From: an uncultured Beijerinckiaceae bacterium
Lineage (GTDB): Bacteria; Pseudomonadota; Alphaproteobacteria; Rhizobiales; Beijerinckiaceae
Direction: 5' to 3'
Length of the DNA: 13,619 bases
Assembly (NCBI GenBank): GCA_937863205.1
Contig: CALMGA010000513.1
Coordinates: forward strand, 1-13,619
The position numbers were made by a program, and so were the translations under genes. Each line of letters opens with the position of its first letter. The first letter of the stretch is position 1. Positions 1-6,638 of this stretch are shown one piece after another. The notes under the pieces are model-generated. The model saw only the letters and a list, made by a program, of their open reading frames with translations, searched no databases and was not told the DNA's origin.

Positions 1-2429
1 TGTTCGGCGGCCTGACGCACGAGCCGGCGGAGCGCCTCGCCGCGCGTCTCGCCGGTCAGGCAACGTGGAGCGGGCTCGACGTCGCCTGGCCGGTCGCCGG
101 CGCGGCCGCCGCCGTGGAGGTCGGCCTCGGCGGCAGCCCGGCCTTTCGTCGCGACCAGACCTTCGACGGCTTTCGCGGCTACGGCGTGATCCGCCTCGAC
201 CGCGTCGCCGCGCACGACCCGACCGACCTCCGGGGGACCGAGCCCGCGCCCGTTCCGCCCAAGGACAACGTCGTCGCCTTTCCCGGCGTGGAGGCCCGAG
301 CCTTGTCGCCCAAGGATCGCGAAACCTTCAACGCGCTCGGCGCCGAACTGCGCGACCGCGTCGAGGCTCCGGCCGCCCTGGACCTGGCAGAGCCGGCCAA
401 GCCCGAGCCGGTCAATCCCGAACCGGTTGAGCCCGAGCCGGTCGACAGCCCGAGCCGATCGGAGGTCGACCCCGGCCCCGTTCCGTTGCCGGAGGCGCCT
501 GCCGCCATCGAACCCGCGCGAGCCGAGGCGCTCGATCCCAAGCCAGCCCTCGGTGCGCCGCCATCGGAGACCGAGCCCGGCGACGCGCGCTTCCCGGCCG
601 CCGCACCCGTTGCGCCGGACATAACCGAGCCGGAGGCCATGCCGGCGAGGGCGACGGTCGCCGACGAGGCGGGCAGCCCTTCAAGCGAACCGGCAGGCCT
701 GCTCGCGATCAGCGAGAGCGCAGGCTCCGCCGCCCAGCCGACGCAGGCCCTGCGATCGGCGGAGGCGGCGCGCAACGGCCTCGCCGTTCTCGACCGGCTT
801 CACGTGGCGCTGCTCGTCAGCCGCAACAACGTGCCCATCTTCGCCAACCGGCACATGCTCGACCTGACCGGCTTCGCCGACGAGGACGAACTCCACGCCG
901 CCGGCGGCTTGGTTCACCTGTTCGGCGGCGTACCCGGCAACAACAGCGGCGGCGAGGTCGTCGGGGTTCGCGCCCGCGACGGCTCGGTGGTGTTCACCAC
1001 GGCGCGCATGCAGCAGATCGAATGGGACGGCCTGCCCGCGACCCTTCTGACCCTGAAGGAGGGTGTCCAGGCTCCGGCAGGCGACGGTGTCGCCCCGCAA
1101 GCTCCGGCTGATCAAGCACTCGCCGGCCAAGCACTCGCCGGCCAAGCACTCACCGGCCAAGCACTCGCCGGCCGAGCCGAGCTTCAGGGGAGCGGTGGGC
1201 AGGAGCCTGCGGCAGGCCTCACCGAGGCGGGCACGGCGCCCGACGCCCTCGCCGGCGGGCAGCTCCGCGACGGCGGCGAGGTCCGCGCCCTGCGTGCGAT
1301 CCTTGAAACCGCGAGCGATGGCGTCGCCGTGCTCGACGCCGATTGCAACGTGCTGTCCTTGAACCGCTCCGGCGAGGCGCTGTTCGGCCGCGATCGCCGC
1401 GAGGTGGTCGGCAAGCCCTTCCTCGACCTGTTCGCCAGGGACAACAAGGGTTCGGCAGCCGACTACCTCGAAGGCTTGAAGCACGGCGCGGCGCAGAGCA
1501 TGCTCAACGATGGGCGCGAGCTGACGATGGAAGCCGGGCAGGGCGGCACCGTGCCGGTGTTCATGACCCTCGGCCGGCTCGGGGCCGGCGACGAGACGGC
1601 CGGCGCCGCCCGCTTCTGCGCCCTGTTCCGCGACCTGACGCCGATGCGGCCGTTGGATCGCGCTCCTGGCGGCGCGCCCCGGAAACCGGCGAAGCCGGCG
1701 GGCGCGACGCCGACCGACCTGCTGGCCGGCGTCGCGCAGGAGATCCGCACCCCGCTCGACATCATCTCCGAAGCGGCCGACCTGATGGCGGAGGAGCGCT
1801 TCGGACCGCTGGGCAACCCCCGCTACAAGGAGTATCTCGCCGATATCCGTGCTGCGGCGACCCAGATCGGCGGCCTTCTCCGCGACCTGCTCGACCTGTC
1901 GAAGCTCGAAGCCGGCCGGCTGGACCTCGCCGACGACGCGCTCGACATCAACCGCATCGTCGGCGAAGCGGTGGCGGCGACCCAGCCCCGCGCCAGCCGC
2001 GAGCGCGTCATCATGAGGCTGTCGCTGGCGCCCAACCTGCCTTCGGTGCGGGCCGACGGCCGCTCCTTGCGTCAGGTCGTCCTCAACATCCTGGCCAACG
2101 CCGTCGCCTTCAACGAGCCGGGCGGCCAAGTGATCGTTGCCACCGCCGTGACGGAAGCCGGCGGCGTGGCGATCCGCGTGCGCGATACCGGCCCCGGCAT
2201 GTCGGAAGCCGAGATCGCCGCCGCGCTGGAGCCATTCGGTCAAGCGGTGAGCCAAGCGGCCGGTCAAGCTGCTGGAACGCGACAGGCTGCGGGTGGCTCG
2301 GGCCTGAACCTGCCGCTGGCCAAAGCCCTCGCGGAGGCCAACGAAGCCTCGCTCACCATCCGCAGCAAGGTCGAGCAGGGAACCATGATCGAGGTTCTGT
2401 TCCCCCGCGAGCGCGTACTGGCGGGCTGA
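1..2429 (+). CDS. PAS-domain sensor histidine kinase, DivL/PdhS-like, 5' truncated; probable pseudokinase
   Basis: The frame is open from the window edge (first full codon at base 3) to TGA at 2427-2429, so about 808 codons of a longer protein are present; the GTG at 114 lies inside a PAS segment and is not the start. Order: the end of a PAS domain (about 3-210), a Pro/Glu/Ala-rich linker (about 240-760), a second PAS (about 770-1060), a repeat linker (1070-1270), a third PAS (about 1290-1640), a HisKA dimerisation helix (about 1710-1920) and an HATPase domain (about 2020-2400). The H-box is close to the cell-cycle kinases DivL/PdhS/PleC (EIRTPL, then EERFGPLGN and LLDLSKLEAGRLDL), but the phospho-acceptor His is Gln (CAG 1737-1739). 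The ATP site keeps the N-box Asn and DTGPGM, but NAxKF reads NAVAF and GLGL reads GLNL. No transmembrane helix is visible in this part. In the family, such proteins act on DivK/CtrA signalling. The role here is inferred; the domain call is firm. Confidence 0.88.
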   Translation, partial: FGGLTHEPAERLAARLAGQATWSGLDVAWPVAGAAAAVEVGLGGSPAFRRDQTFDGFRGYGVIRLDRVAAHDPTDLRGTEPAPVPPKDNVVAFPGVEARALSPKDRETFNALGAELRDRVEAPAALDLAEPAKPEPVNPEPVEPEPVDSPSRSEVDPGPVPLPEAPAAIEPARAEALDPKPALGAPPSETEPGDARFPAAAPVAPDITEPEAMPARATVADEAGSPSSEPAGLLAISESAGSAAQPTQALRSAEAARNGLAVLDRLHVALLVSRNNVPIFANRHMLDLTGFADEDELHAAGGLVHLFGGVPGNNSGGEVVGVRARDGSVVFTTARMQQIEWDGLPATLLTLKEGVQAPAGDGVAPQAPADQALAGQALAGQALTGQALAGRAELQGSGGQEPAAGLTEAGTAPDALAGGQLRDGGEVRALRAILETASDGVAVLDADCNVLSLNRSGEALFGRDRREVVGKPFLDLFARDNKGSAADYLEGLKHGAAQSMLNDGRELTMEAGQGGTVPVFMTLGRLGAGDETAGAARFCALFRDLTPMRPLDRAPGGAPRKPAKPAGATPTDLLAGVAQEIRTPLDIISEAADLMAEERFGPLGNPRYKEYLADIRAAATQIGGLLRDLLDLSKLEAGRLDLADDALDINRIVGEAVAATQPRASRERVIMRLSLAPNLPSVRADGRSLRQVVLNILANAVAFNEPGGQVIVATAVTEAGGVAIRVRDTGPGMSEAEIAAALEPFGQAVSQAAGQAAGTRQAAGGSGLNLPLAKALAEANEASLTIRSKVEQGTMIEVLFPRERVLAG
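402..446 (+). repeat. 15-bp tandem repeat, 3 copies, coding PEPVx
   Basis: Three adjacent 15-bp units (402-416, 417-431, 432-446) in the kinase linker code for PEPVN, PEPVE and PEPVD. The units differ at a few third positions and at the last codon, so this is an older, diverged array. It lengthens a flexible linker between PAS domains without changing frame. Confidence 0.8.
1113..1172 (+). repeat. 15-bp tandem repeat, 4 copies, coding QALAG
   Basis: Four adjacent units of CAAGCACTCGCCGGC start at 1113, 1128, 1143 and 1158. Only one base differs (A in place of G in the third unit, giving QALTG). It lies in the linker between the second and third PAS domains of the kinase. Near-identity suggests recent expansion by slippage, and copy number may differ between strains. 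Confidence 0.92.
2241..2294 (+). repeat. 12-bp degenerate repeat coding QAAG in the kinase ATP lid
   Basis: Units at 2241, 2253, 2265 and, after a 6-bp interruption, 2283 each begin CAAGC or CAGGC and code for QAVS, QAAG, QAAG and QAAG. They sit between the F-box-like EPFGQ and the G2 box of the HATPase domain, where related kinases have a short basic/Gly lid. The replacement may alter nucleotide binding. Confidence 0.6.
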
Positions 2430-2453
2430 CGTGCCGGCTGCCTGATGCGGGCG

Positions 2454-2479
2454 GGAACGGCTGGGCGGAATCGATCGTT
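2454..2479 (+). promoter_or_regulatory. EcfG-type general stress response promoter
   Basis: GGAAC (2454-2458), a 17-base spacer, then CGTT (2476-2479) matches exactly the alphaproteobacterial EcfG consensus, GGAAC with CGTT 16-17 bases further on. Transcription would start near 2486, just before the AGGAGG ribosome-binding site at 2488-2493 of the small gene that follows. It lies in the 72-bp gap after the kinase gene, so position and direction fit. Confidence 0.65.
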
Positions 2480-2501
2480 GCCAACCCAGGAGGCCAATGA
2501 G

Positions 2502-2660
2502 ATGGATGAAGAAAAGGTCAAGAACAAGGATGCCGAGGCGGCCAAGAGCCCGGAAACCGCGACGGATCTCGACAAGGGGCTTCAGGACACGTTTCCGGGA
2601 AGCGACCCGATCTCGACGCTGCAGCCTCCGACCAAGGACGAAAGCGGCGAGGTTTCCTGA
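2502..2660 (+). CDS. 52-aa acidic small protein with TFPGSDP motif
   Basis: The ATG at 2502 is preceded by a perfect AGGAGG (2488-2493) at 8 bases, which decides this start over the longer open frame from 2445. The protein is hydrophilic, highly charged and likely disordered in its N-terminal half (DEEKVKNKDAEAAK), and ends in a conserved-looking block LDKGLQDTFPGSDPIS. Small alphaproteobacterial proteins with a DxxLxxTFPASDP-type motif are common, but I know of no assigned function. No signal peptide or membrane segment is seen. It has its own EcfG-type promoter and is followed at once by a strong hairpin, so it is probably a single-gene, stress-induced transcript. Function unknown. Confidence 0.8.
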   Translation: MDEEKVKNKDAEAAKSPETATDLDKGLQDTFPGSDPISTLQPPTKDESGEVS

Positions 2661-2697
2661 GCAGGTGAAGCGTTGGCAGGCCAACACTTCACCTGCT
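2660..2697 (+). terminator. Long hairpin after the small stress gene
   Basis: Arms of 18 bases (2660-2677 and 2680-2697) pair with a single mismatch (C2671 with A2686). The first base of the stem is the last base of the stop codon. The following run, TTAGTCCTTT, is only weakly T-rich, so this is a terminator or 3' stabilising stem rather than a perfect rho-independent terminator. The gap is convergent with pyrD, so the stem could serve both strands. Confidence 0.7.
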
Positions 2698-2712
2698 TAG
2701 TCCTTTGCCATG

Positions 2713-2763
2713 CCGCAGGTTTGGATCGTGAAACTGCGGGGCACTTTTGCGAAACCTGCTTAG
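2713..2763. repeat. Second, alternative-pairing hairpin in the convergent gap
   Basis: CCGCAGGTTT (2713-2722) can pair with AAACTGCGG (2731-2739, one bulge) or, through GCAGGTTT, with AAACCTGC (2752-2759). The 10-mer ACCTGCTTAG at 2754-2763 also closes the first hairpin at 2691-2700, so the two structures look like diverged copies. The rest of the gap up to 2858 holds nothing I recognise. Confidence 0.5.
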
Positions 2764-2858
2764 CGGCCCTTGGCGAAGGGGCTGCTCGTTTGCCCGACCG
2801 GACGTGAAAACCGCGGATTGCTCATAGATTCGTTGCAAGCGACCTCGCGCCCAGGCGT

Positions 2859-3977
2859 TCAAGCCCAGCGCGCGGCATCGCGCCCGACGACGGAGGCAAG
2901 GGTTTCGCCTTGGCCGAGCTTGGCGAGCAGCCCCGACTTGATCTGGCCGACCAGCGACGGGCCGGCGAATACCAGGGCGGAGTAGATCTGCACCAGGCTG
3001 GCGCCAGCCTCGACCTTGGCGAAGGCGGTGTCGGCGCTTTCCACTCCTCCGACGCCGATCAGCGGAAACTGCCCTTCGACGCGCAGGTAGGCCTGCGCGA
3101 GCCTGGCGGTCGAGGCTTCGAAGAGGGGGCGCCCGGACAGGCCGCCGGCTTGCCCTGCGTGGCGGTGCGCCCCGAGCGCCGCCGGCCGTCCGACGGTCGT
3201 GTTGGACACGATCATCCCGTCGATGCGGCGACGTCGCGCCACGGCGACGATGGCATCGAGTTCGGCCGGCAGGAGATCGGGGGCGATCTTCAGCAGGATC
3301 GGCGGGCGGGCCCCGCCTGCCGCGTCGCGGGCGTCGATCACGCGGGCCAGCAGGTCGTCGAGCGCTTCGGGCTTCTGCAGGTCGCGAAGGTTCGGGGTGT
3401 TGGGCGAGGACACGTTGATCGCGAAGTAATCGGCCGCGTGAGCGAAGGCGCGAACGCCCGCCGCGTAATCGGCGACCCGGTCGGCCGCGTCCTTGTTGGC
3501 TCCGACGTTGATTCCCAAGAGGGTGTTGGGGTTTGCGCCGTTTGCCGGCTTAGCCCCAACCGCCCTCGGCCGCAGCTTCGGCAGCACGTGATCGTGACCG
3601 CGGTTGTTGAAGCCGAAGCGGTTGATCACCGCGCCGTGCTCGGCCAGCCGGAACAGGCGCGGCCGGCTGTTGCCGTCCTGCGGCAACGGCGTCAGCGTGC
3701 CGATTTCGGCGAAGCCGAAACCGAGGTGGCCGGCCTTGCCGGCGAGAACGCCGTTCTTGTCGAAGCCGGCGGCGAGCCCGATCGGGTTGGCGAAGCGCAG
3801 GCCGAACGCGTCCACCGCGAGGCGGGGATCATCGCGCTCGGGTTGCGGCAGCGGCAGAACGGCGAGAGCCTTGAGGGTGAGGTCGTGCGCCCGCTCGGGA
3901 TCCAGCGCGTGCAGGATCGGCCGGGCGACCGGCCAGGCCAGGGACCACAGCGCGCTCGCGGGCCTGTTCGCCCTCAC
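2859..3977 (-). CDS. pyrD: Dihydroorotate dehydrogenase (quinone), class 2
   Basis: A 372-aa protein that oxidises dihydroorotate to orotate in pyrimidine synthesis, passing electrons to membrane quinone. The N-terminal 45 residues include the membrane-associating helices of class 2 enzymes (WSLAWPVARPILHALDPE). Family signatures in order: NPIGLAAGFDKN (about 64-75), RFGFNNRG (about 120-127), GINVGANKD (155-163), the active-site block NVSSPNTPNLRDLQ (about 188-201) with the catalytic Ser, IVSNTT, the FMN-phosphate Gly block IGVGGV, and LVQIYSALV near the end. The start is GTG at 3977, overlapping the TGA of the upstream DUF952 gene as GTGA, which points to translational coupling. Length is normal. 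DUF952-pyrD is a familiar pair in Hyphomicrobiales. Confidence 0.96.
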   Translation of the reverse strand: MRANRPASALWSLAWPVARPILHALDPERAHDLTLKALAVLPLPQPERDDPRLAVDAFGLRFANPIGLAAGFDKNGVLAGKAGHLGFGFAEIGTLTPLPQDGNSRPRLFRLAEHGAVINRFGFNNRGHDHVLPKLRPRAVGAKPANGANPNTLLGINVGANKDAADRVADYAAGVRAFAHAADYFAINVSSPNTPNLRDLQKPEALDDLLARVIDARDAAGGARPPILLKIAPDLLPAELDAIVAVARRRRIDGMIVSNTTVGRPAALGAHRHAGQAGGLSGRPLFEASTARLAQAYLRVEGQFPLIGVGGVESADTAFAKVEAGASLVQIYSALVFAGPSLVGQIKSGLLAKLGQGETLASVVGRDAARWA

Positions 3978-4318
3978 GGCAGCAGCCCCGCGAACTCATG
4001 CCGGCCTTCACCATCGACCGGCAGGTCCCTCACCCATGCGGCCTTGGCCACCGGCAGCGGCGCGTAGAGATGGGGGAACAGCGCGCCGGCCCGCGAGCGC
4101 TCCCAGCGCAGCGCGTCGCCGAGGCCGGCGGACTCGACGGCGACGAGCAGAAGGTCGCCCACGCCGGCGAAATGCCGCGCGGCCGTTTCCGCGACCTGCT
4201 CGACGGCGGAGAAGTGAATGAAGCCGTCGGCGAGGTCGACCGGCGCCCCGGCGAAGATCCCGGACACCTCCGCCCGGTCCCAGAGGTCGCGCGGAACGAT
4301 CTTGTAGATGAGGGCCAA
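3974..4318 (-). CDS. DUF952 domain-containing protein
   Basis: A 114-aa protein that matches the DUF952 family over its whole length: LIYKIVPRDLW at the N terminus, then GAPVDLADGFIHFS, EQVAETAARHFAG, LLLVAV, LRWERSR and LFPHLYAPLP. The biochemical function of the family is not established. I chose TTG at 4318 (GGAG six bases upstream) because it starts next to the domain. An identical GGAG-six-bases-TTG lies 15 bp upstream, at 4333, in frame, and ATG at 4405 is also in frame but lacks a clear ribosome-binding site. The stop overlaps the pyrD start. No signal peptide is seen. Confidence 0.85.
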   Translation of the reverse strand: MALIYKIVPRDLWDRAEVSGIFAGAPVDLADGFIHFSAVEQVAETAARHFAGVGDLLLVAVESAGLGDALRWERSRAGALFPHLYAPLPVAKAAWVRDLPVDGEGRHEFAGLLP

Positions 4319-4344
4319 GGGTCGCTCCGCCAAGGGTCGCTCCG
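4315..4344 (-). repeat. Perfect 15-bp duplication of RBS and TTG start
   Basis: CCAAGGGTCGCTCCG occurs twice in tandem (4315-4329 and 4330-4344) with no mismatch. Read on the minus strand each copy gives GGAG-CGACCC-TTG, a ribosome-binding site plus start codon for the DUF952 gene. The 15-bp period keeps both starts in frame. Confidence 0.85.
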
Positions 4345-4487
4345 ATGTGGCTCGGCGCCGGGCCGAGGCGGCTCCGGCCGCACGGCGGCTTCCGCGCTGG
4401 CCCATGTCGCTGTAGGAAGGCTGGGCGCCCAAGTCCATCCCAAGTGCACCCGCGTCCATTTCACGTCCAGCCCAAGCCGCTTCGCCC

Positions 4488-5417
4488 ATGCCAACCCTTG
4501 TGTCCCCGCTCCGTATCGGCACGCGCGGCAGCCCGCTGGCGCTGGCCCAGGCGCATCAAACCCGCGATCGGCTGCGGGAAGCGCACGGCCTCGACGAGGC
4601 CGATATCGTCATTCACGTCATCAAGACCAGCGGCGACGCGATCCAGGATCGGGCCCTGTCGGAGGCGGGTGGCAAGGGCCTGTTCACCAAGGAACTCGAC
4701 ACCGCCCTGATGATGAGCGGCATCGACCTCGCCGTGCATTCGGCCAAGGACATGCCGACGTTTCTGCCCGACGCGATCGCCATCGCCGGCTATCTCCCGC
4801 GCGAGGACGTGCGCGACGCCTGGATCTCGCCGGTGGCGCCAAGCCCCCGCGAACTGCCGCGCGGCGCCAGCGGCGCCACGGCCTCGCTGCGCCGCGGCGC
4901 CATGCTGAAGCGGATCCGCCCGGATGTGGAAACGGTGCTGCTGCGCGGCAACGTGCAGACCCGCCTGCGCAGGATCGCGGAAGGCGCGTTCAGCGGAACG
5001 CTGCTGGCACTGGCCGGGCTGCGGCGCCTCGGGCTGGAGGGGGAAGCCACCTATGTCATCCCGATCGAGGATTTCCTGCCGGCGGCCGGCCAGGGGGCGA
5101 TCGGCCTCACCGCGCGCGCCGGCGACACCCGCGTCGCCGCGCTGCTGGCGCCCATCCTGTGCGAGGCGACGGGCATCGCGCTTGCCGCCGAGCGCGCCTT
5201 CCTCGCCGCCCTGGACGGATCCTGCCGGACGCCCATCGGCGCCCATGCCACCGTGGCCAACGGCTCGGTGACGCTGCGCGGCAGCGTGCTGCGGCCGGAC
5301 GGGTCGCAAGCCTACGACGAGGAGGTGCACGGCGCCGTCGCCGATGCCGAGCAGGTCGGCGCGGCGGCCGGCGCCGCCATCAAGGGCCGGTTGCCGCCCG
5401 GCTTCTTCGGATCATAA
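4488..5417 (+). CDS. hemC: Hydroxymethylbilane synthase (porphobilinogen deaminase)
   Basis: A 309-aa enzyme that joins four porphobilinogens into hydroxymethylbilane for haem, sirohaem and cobalamin. Visible family features: RIGTRGSPLALAQA at 9-22, TSGD (47-50), GGKGLFTKELD (61-71), HSAKDMPT (84-91) with the catalytic Asp88, SLRRGAMLKRIRPD (133-146), RGNVQTRL (153-160), AAGQGAIGL (199-207), and the dipyrromethane-cofactor Cys246 in DGSCRTPIGAHA. Length is usual. The ATG at 4488 has no clear Shine-Dalgarno, but the next residues match the family N terminus. It is divergent from the DUF952-pyrD pair with about 150 GC-rich bases between, and 22 bases ahead of hemD in the same direction. Confidence 0.96.
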   Translation: MPTLVSPLRIGTRGSPLALAQAHQTRDRLREAHGLDEADIVIHVIKTSGDAIQDRALSEAGGKGLFTKELDTALMMSGIDLAVHSAKDMPTFLPDAIAIAGYLPREDVRDAWISPVAPSPRELPRGASGATASLRRGAMLKRIRPDVETVLLRGNVQTRLRRIAEGAFSGTLLALAGLRRLGLEGEATYVIPIEDFLPAAGQGAIGLTARAGDTRVAALLAPILCEATGIALAAERAFLAALDGSCRTPIGAHATVANGSVTLRGSVLRPDGSQAYDEEVHGAVADAEQVGAAAGAAIKGRLPPGFFGS

Positions 5418-5439
5418 GGCCGATGTCCGGGCTGGCGAC

Positions 5440-6213
5440 ATGCGCCTGCTGCTGACCCGGGCGGCGGATGATGCGGCGCGCACGCGCGAGAAGCTCGAAG
5501 CGGCCGGACACCGGGCGATGATCGCGCCGCTGCTGCGCATCCTGCCCCTGCCGGCGACTTGGCCGGACGGCTGCGTCGACGGCGTGCTGGCGACGAGCGG
5601 GAACGCGTTCGCGACGCTGCCGCCGGTTTCAGGCCCACCGGTCTCAGGGCCGCCGGTTTCAGGATTGCCGGCTTCGACCCCGCAAGCCCTACCGACGCCG
5701 GAGGCTCGTCGGATCATGCCGCTGCTGCTGGTCGGGCGTCGCACCCTGGACTGTGCCCGCGCGAACGGCTTCCTCGGCGCGGCGACCGTGGCCGCCAATG
5801 CCACCGTTCTCGCCCTTGGTCTGGGCAAGCTGCCGGTCCGGCCGCGCCGCATCGTCTACCTCGCCGGACGCGACCGCAAGCCCGACATCGAGGCGGCGAT
5901 GCGCGTGATGAAGCAGCCTTTCGAGCTGATCGAAACCTATGAAGCGCAGGCTGTGGAGACGATGGATGCGGCGGCCGTCTTGGCGCTGCGCGCCGGGACC
6001 ATTGATGGTGTTCTGCACTTCTCGCAGCGCAGCGCCGATTTGTTTCTGAGCTTGGCGAGATCCGCCAAGCTCGATCCCGGCCCGCTTCGGCATATCTGCC
6101 TTTCGGACGAGGTCGCCGCACCGTTCCGCGGTGCGGGCTGTTCCCATGTTGCGGTCGCCGAAGCACCCAACGAAGCGGCGCTCCTGGCGTGTCTCGACAG
6201 TTCTCAGGCCTGA
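5440..6213 (+). CDS. hemD: Uroporphyrinogen-III synthase
   Basis: A 257-aa protein that cyclises hydroxymethylbilane with ring-D inversion, directly after HemC. The family is poorly conserved. Support is the N-terminal MRLLLTRAADDAARTREKLE, VLATSGNAF (the usual TSANA block), YLAGRDRKPDIE, ETYEAQAVE, DGVLHFSQRSADLFLSL and HICLSDEVAAPF, all in the usual order, plus the hemC neighbour. The ATG at 5440 was chosen because MRLLLTR is the usual start; an open frame runs further upstream but overlaps hemC. Three PPVSG units are inserted from about residue 61, beside the TSANA-like loop. The gene ends inside a palindrome shared with the convergent gene. Confidence 0.9.
   Translation: MRLLLTRAADDAARTREKLEAAGHRAMIAPLLRILPLPATWPDGCVDGVLATSGNAFATLPPVSGPPVSGPPVSGLPASTPQALPTPEARRIMPLLLVGRRTLDCARANGFLGAATVAANATVLALGLGKLPVRPRRIVYLAGRDRKPDIEAAMRVMKQPFELIETYEAQAVETMDAAAVLALRAGTIDGVLHFSQRSADLFLSLARSAKLDPGPLRHICLSDEVAAPFRGAGCSHVAVAEAPNEAALLACLDSSQA
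5620..5664 (+). repeat. 15-bp tandem repeat, 3 copies, coding PPVSG, in hemD
   Basis: Units at 5620-5634, 5635-5649 and 5650-5664 are close copies of CCGCCGGTTTCAGGC, followed by a decayed fourth unit coding LPAST. They add about 15-20 residues to a surface loop after the first TSANA-like motif of HemD. Confidence 0.85.
6204..6213. other. Shared stop-codon palindrome, hemD / DUF6481-like gene
   Basis: TCAGGCCTGA is a perfect 10-bp palindrome. Its last three bases are the hemD stop on the plus strand, and its first three, read on the minus strand, are the stop of the convergent gene. The two genes overlap tail to tail by exactly these 10 bases, so no intergenic terminator exists between them. 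Confidence 0.9.
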
Positions 6214-6638
6214 CGGCGGGCGCCGTCGCCGCTGCCGCGCTTGGGACGCGCGGTCATGATCTCGGCGAGCGCCCTTGCGGCACGGGCCGAGGAGGAAGCG
6301 GCTAGCCGGGCCCTTTCGGCTTCAAGCCGGGCCTGCTCGGCGGCCTGTTCGGCTTCCAGGCGGATACGCTCTTCTTCTTCGCGAGCGCGACGCTCGGCTT
6401 CGAGCTTGGCCTGCTCGGCCGCTCGGATCGCGGCGAGGCGGGCCTGCTCCTGCCGGCGCGACTCGTCCCTTTCGGCATCGCGCTTGTTGCGCGCCTGGAC
6501 GATCTTGCGGTGTTCTGCGGCGCGGGCCTCGCTTTCCGGGCTCGCTATCCGTTCCTGCATCTTCTTCACCAGGGCGAGCCGGGAACTCGTGGCTGACTCA
6601 CGGCGCTCGGCAAAATCGACATCTAACGAACGTGCCAA
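6204..6638 (-). CDS. DUF6481-like coiled-coil protein
   Basis: A 144-aa highly charged protein. The N-terminal third (DVDFAERRESATSSRLALVKKMQERI, then EARAAEHRKIVQARNKRDAERD) resembles DUF6481 proteins, which begin with FxxRxxAAxxAKxAxLEKF-like sequence. Residues about 50-125 form a continuous Ala/Glu/Arg helix with heptad-like repeats (RLEAERRAREEEERIRLEAE), a likely coiled coil or single alpha-helix. The tail is basic (RPKRG). Function is not established. The start is TTG at 6638 with AGAAGG eight bases upstream; no in-frame ATG fits. It is convergent with hemD. The compositional bias makes the family call tentative, but the open frame and ribosome-binding site support a real gene. Confidence 0.72.
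   Translation of the reverse strand: MARSLDVDFAERRESATSSRLALVKKMQERIASPESEARAAEHRKIVQARNKRDAERDESRRQEQARLAAIRAAEQAKLEAERRAREEEERIRLEAEQAAEQARLEAERARLAASSSARAARALAEIMTARPKRGSGDGARRQA

Noticed and set aside
1113..1172. Possible CRISPR-like or direct-repeat array
   Set aside because: Units are 15 bp with no spacers and lie in frame inside a coding region.
681..2687. 668-codon open frame antisense to the kinase
   Set aside because: Shadow frame of high-GC coding DNA with no domain, no ribosome-binding site, and sequence that mirrors the kinase codons.
2770..2985. 71-codon plus-strand open frame downstream of the hairpins
   Set aside because: No ribosome-binding site or family match, and its 3' half is antisense to pyrD.
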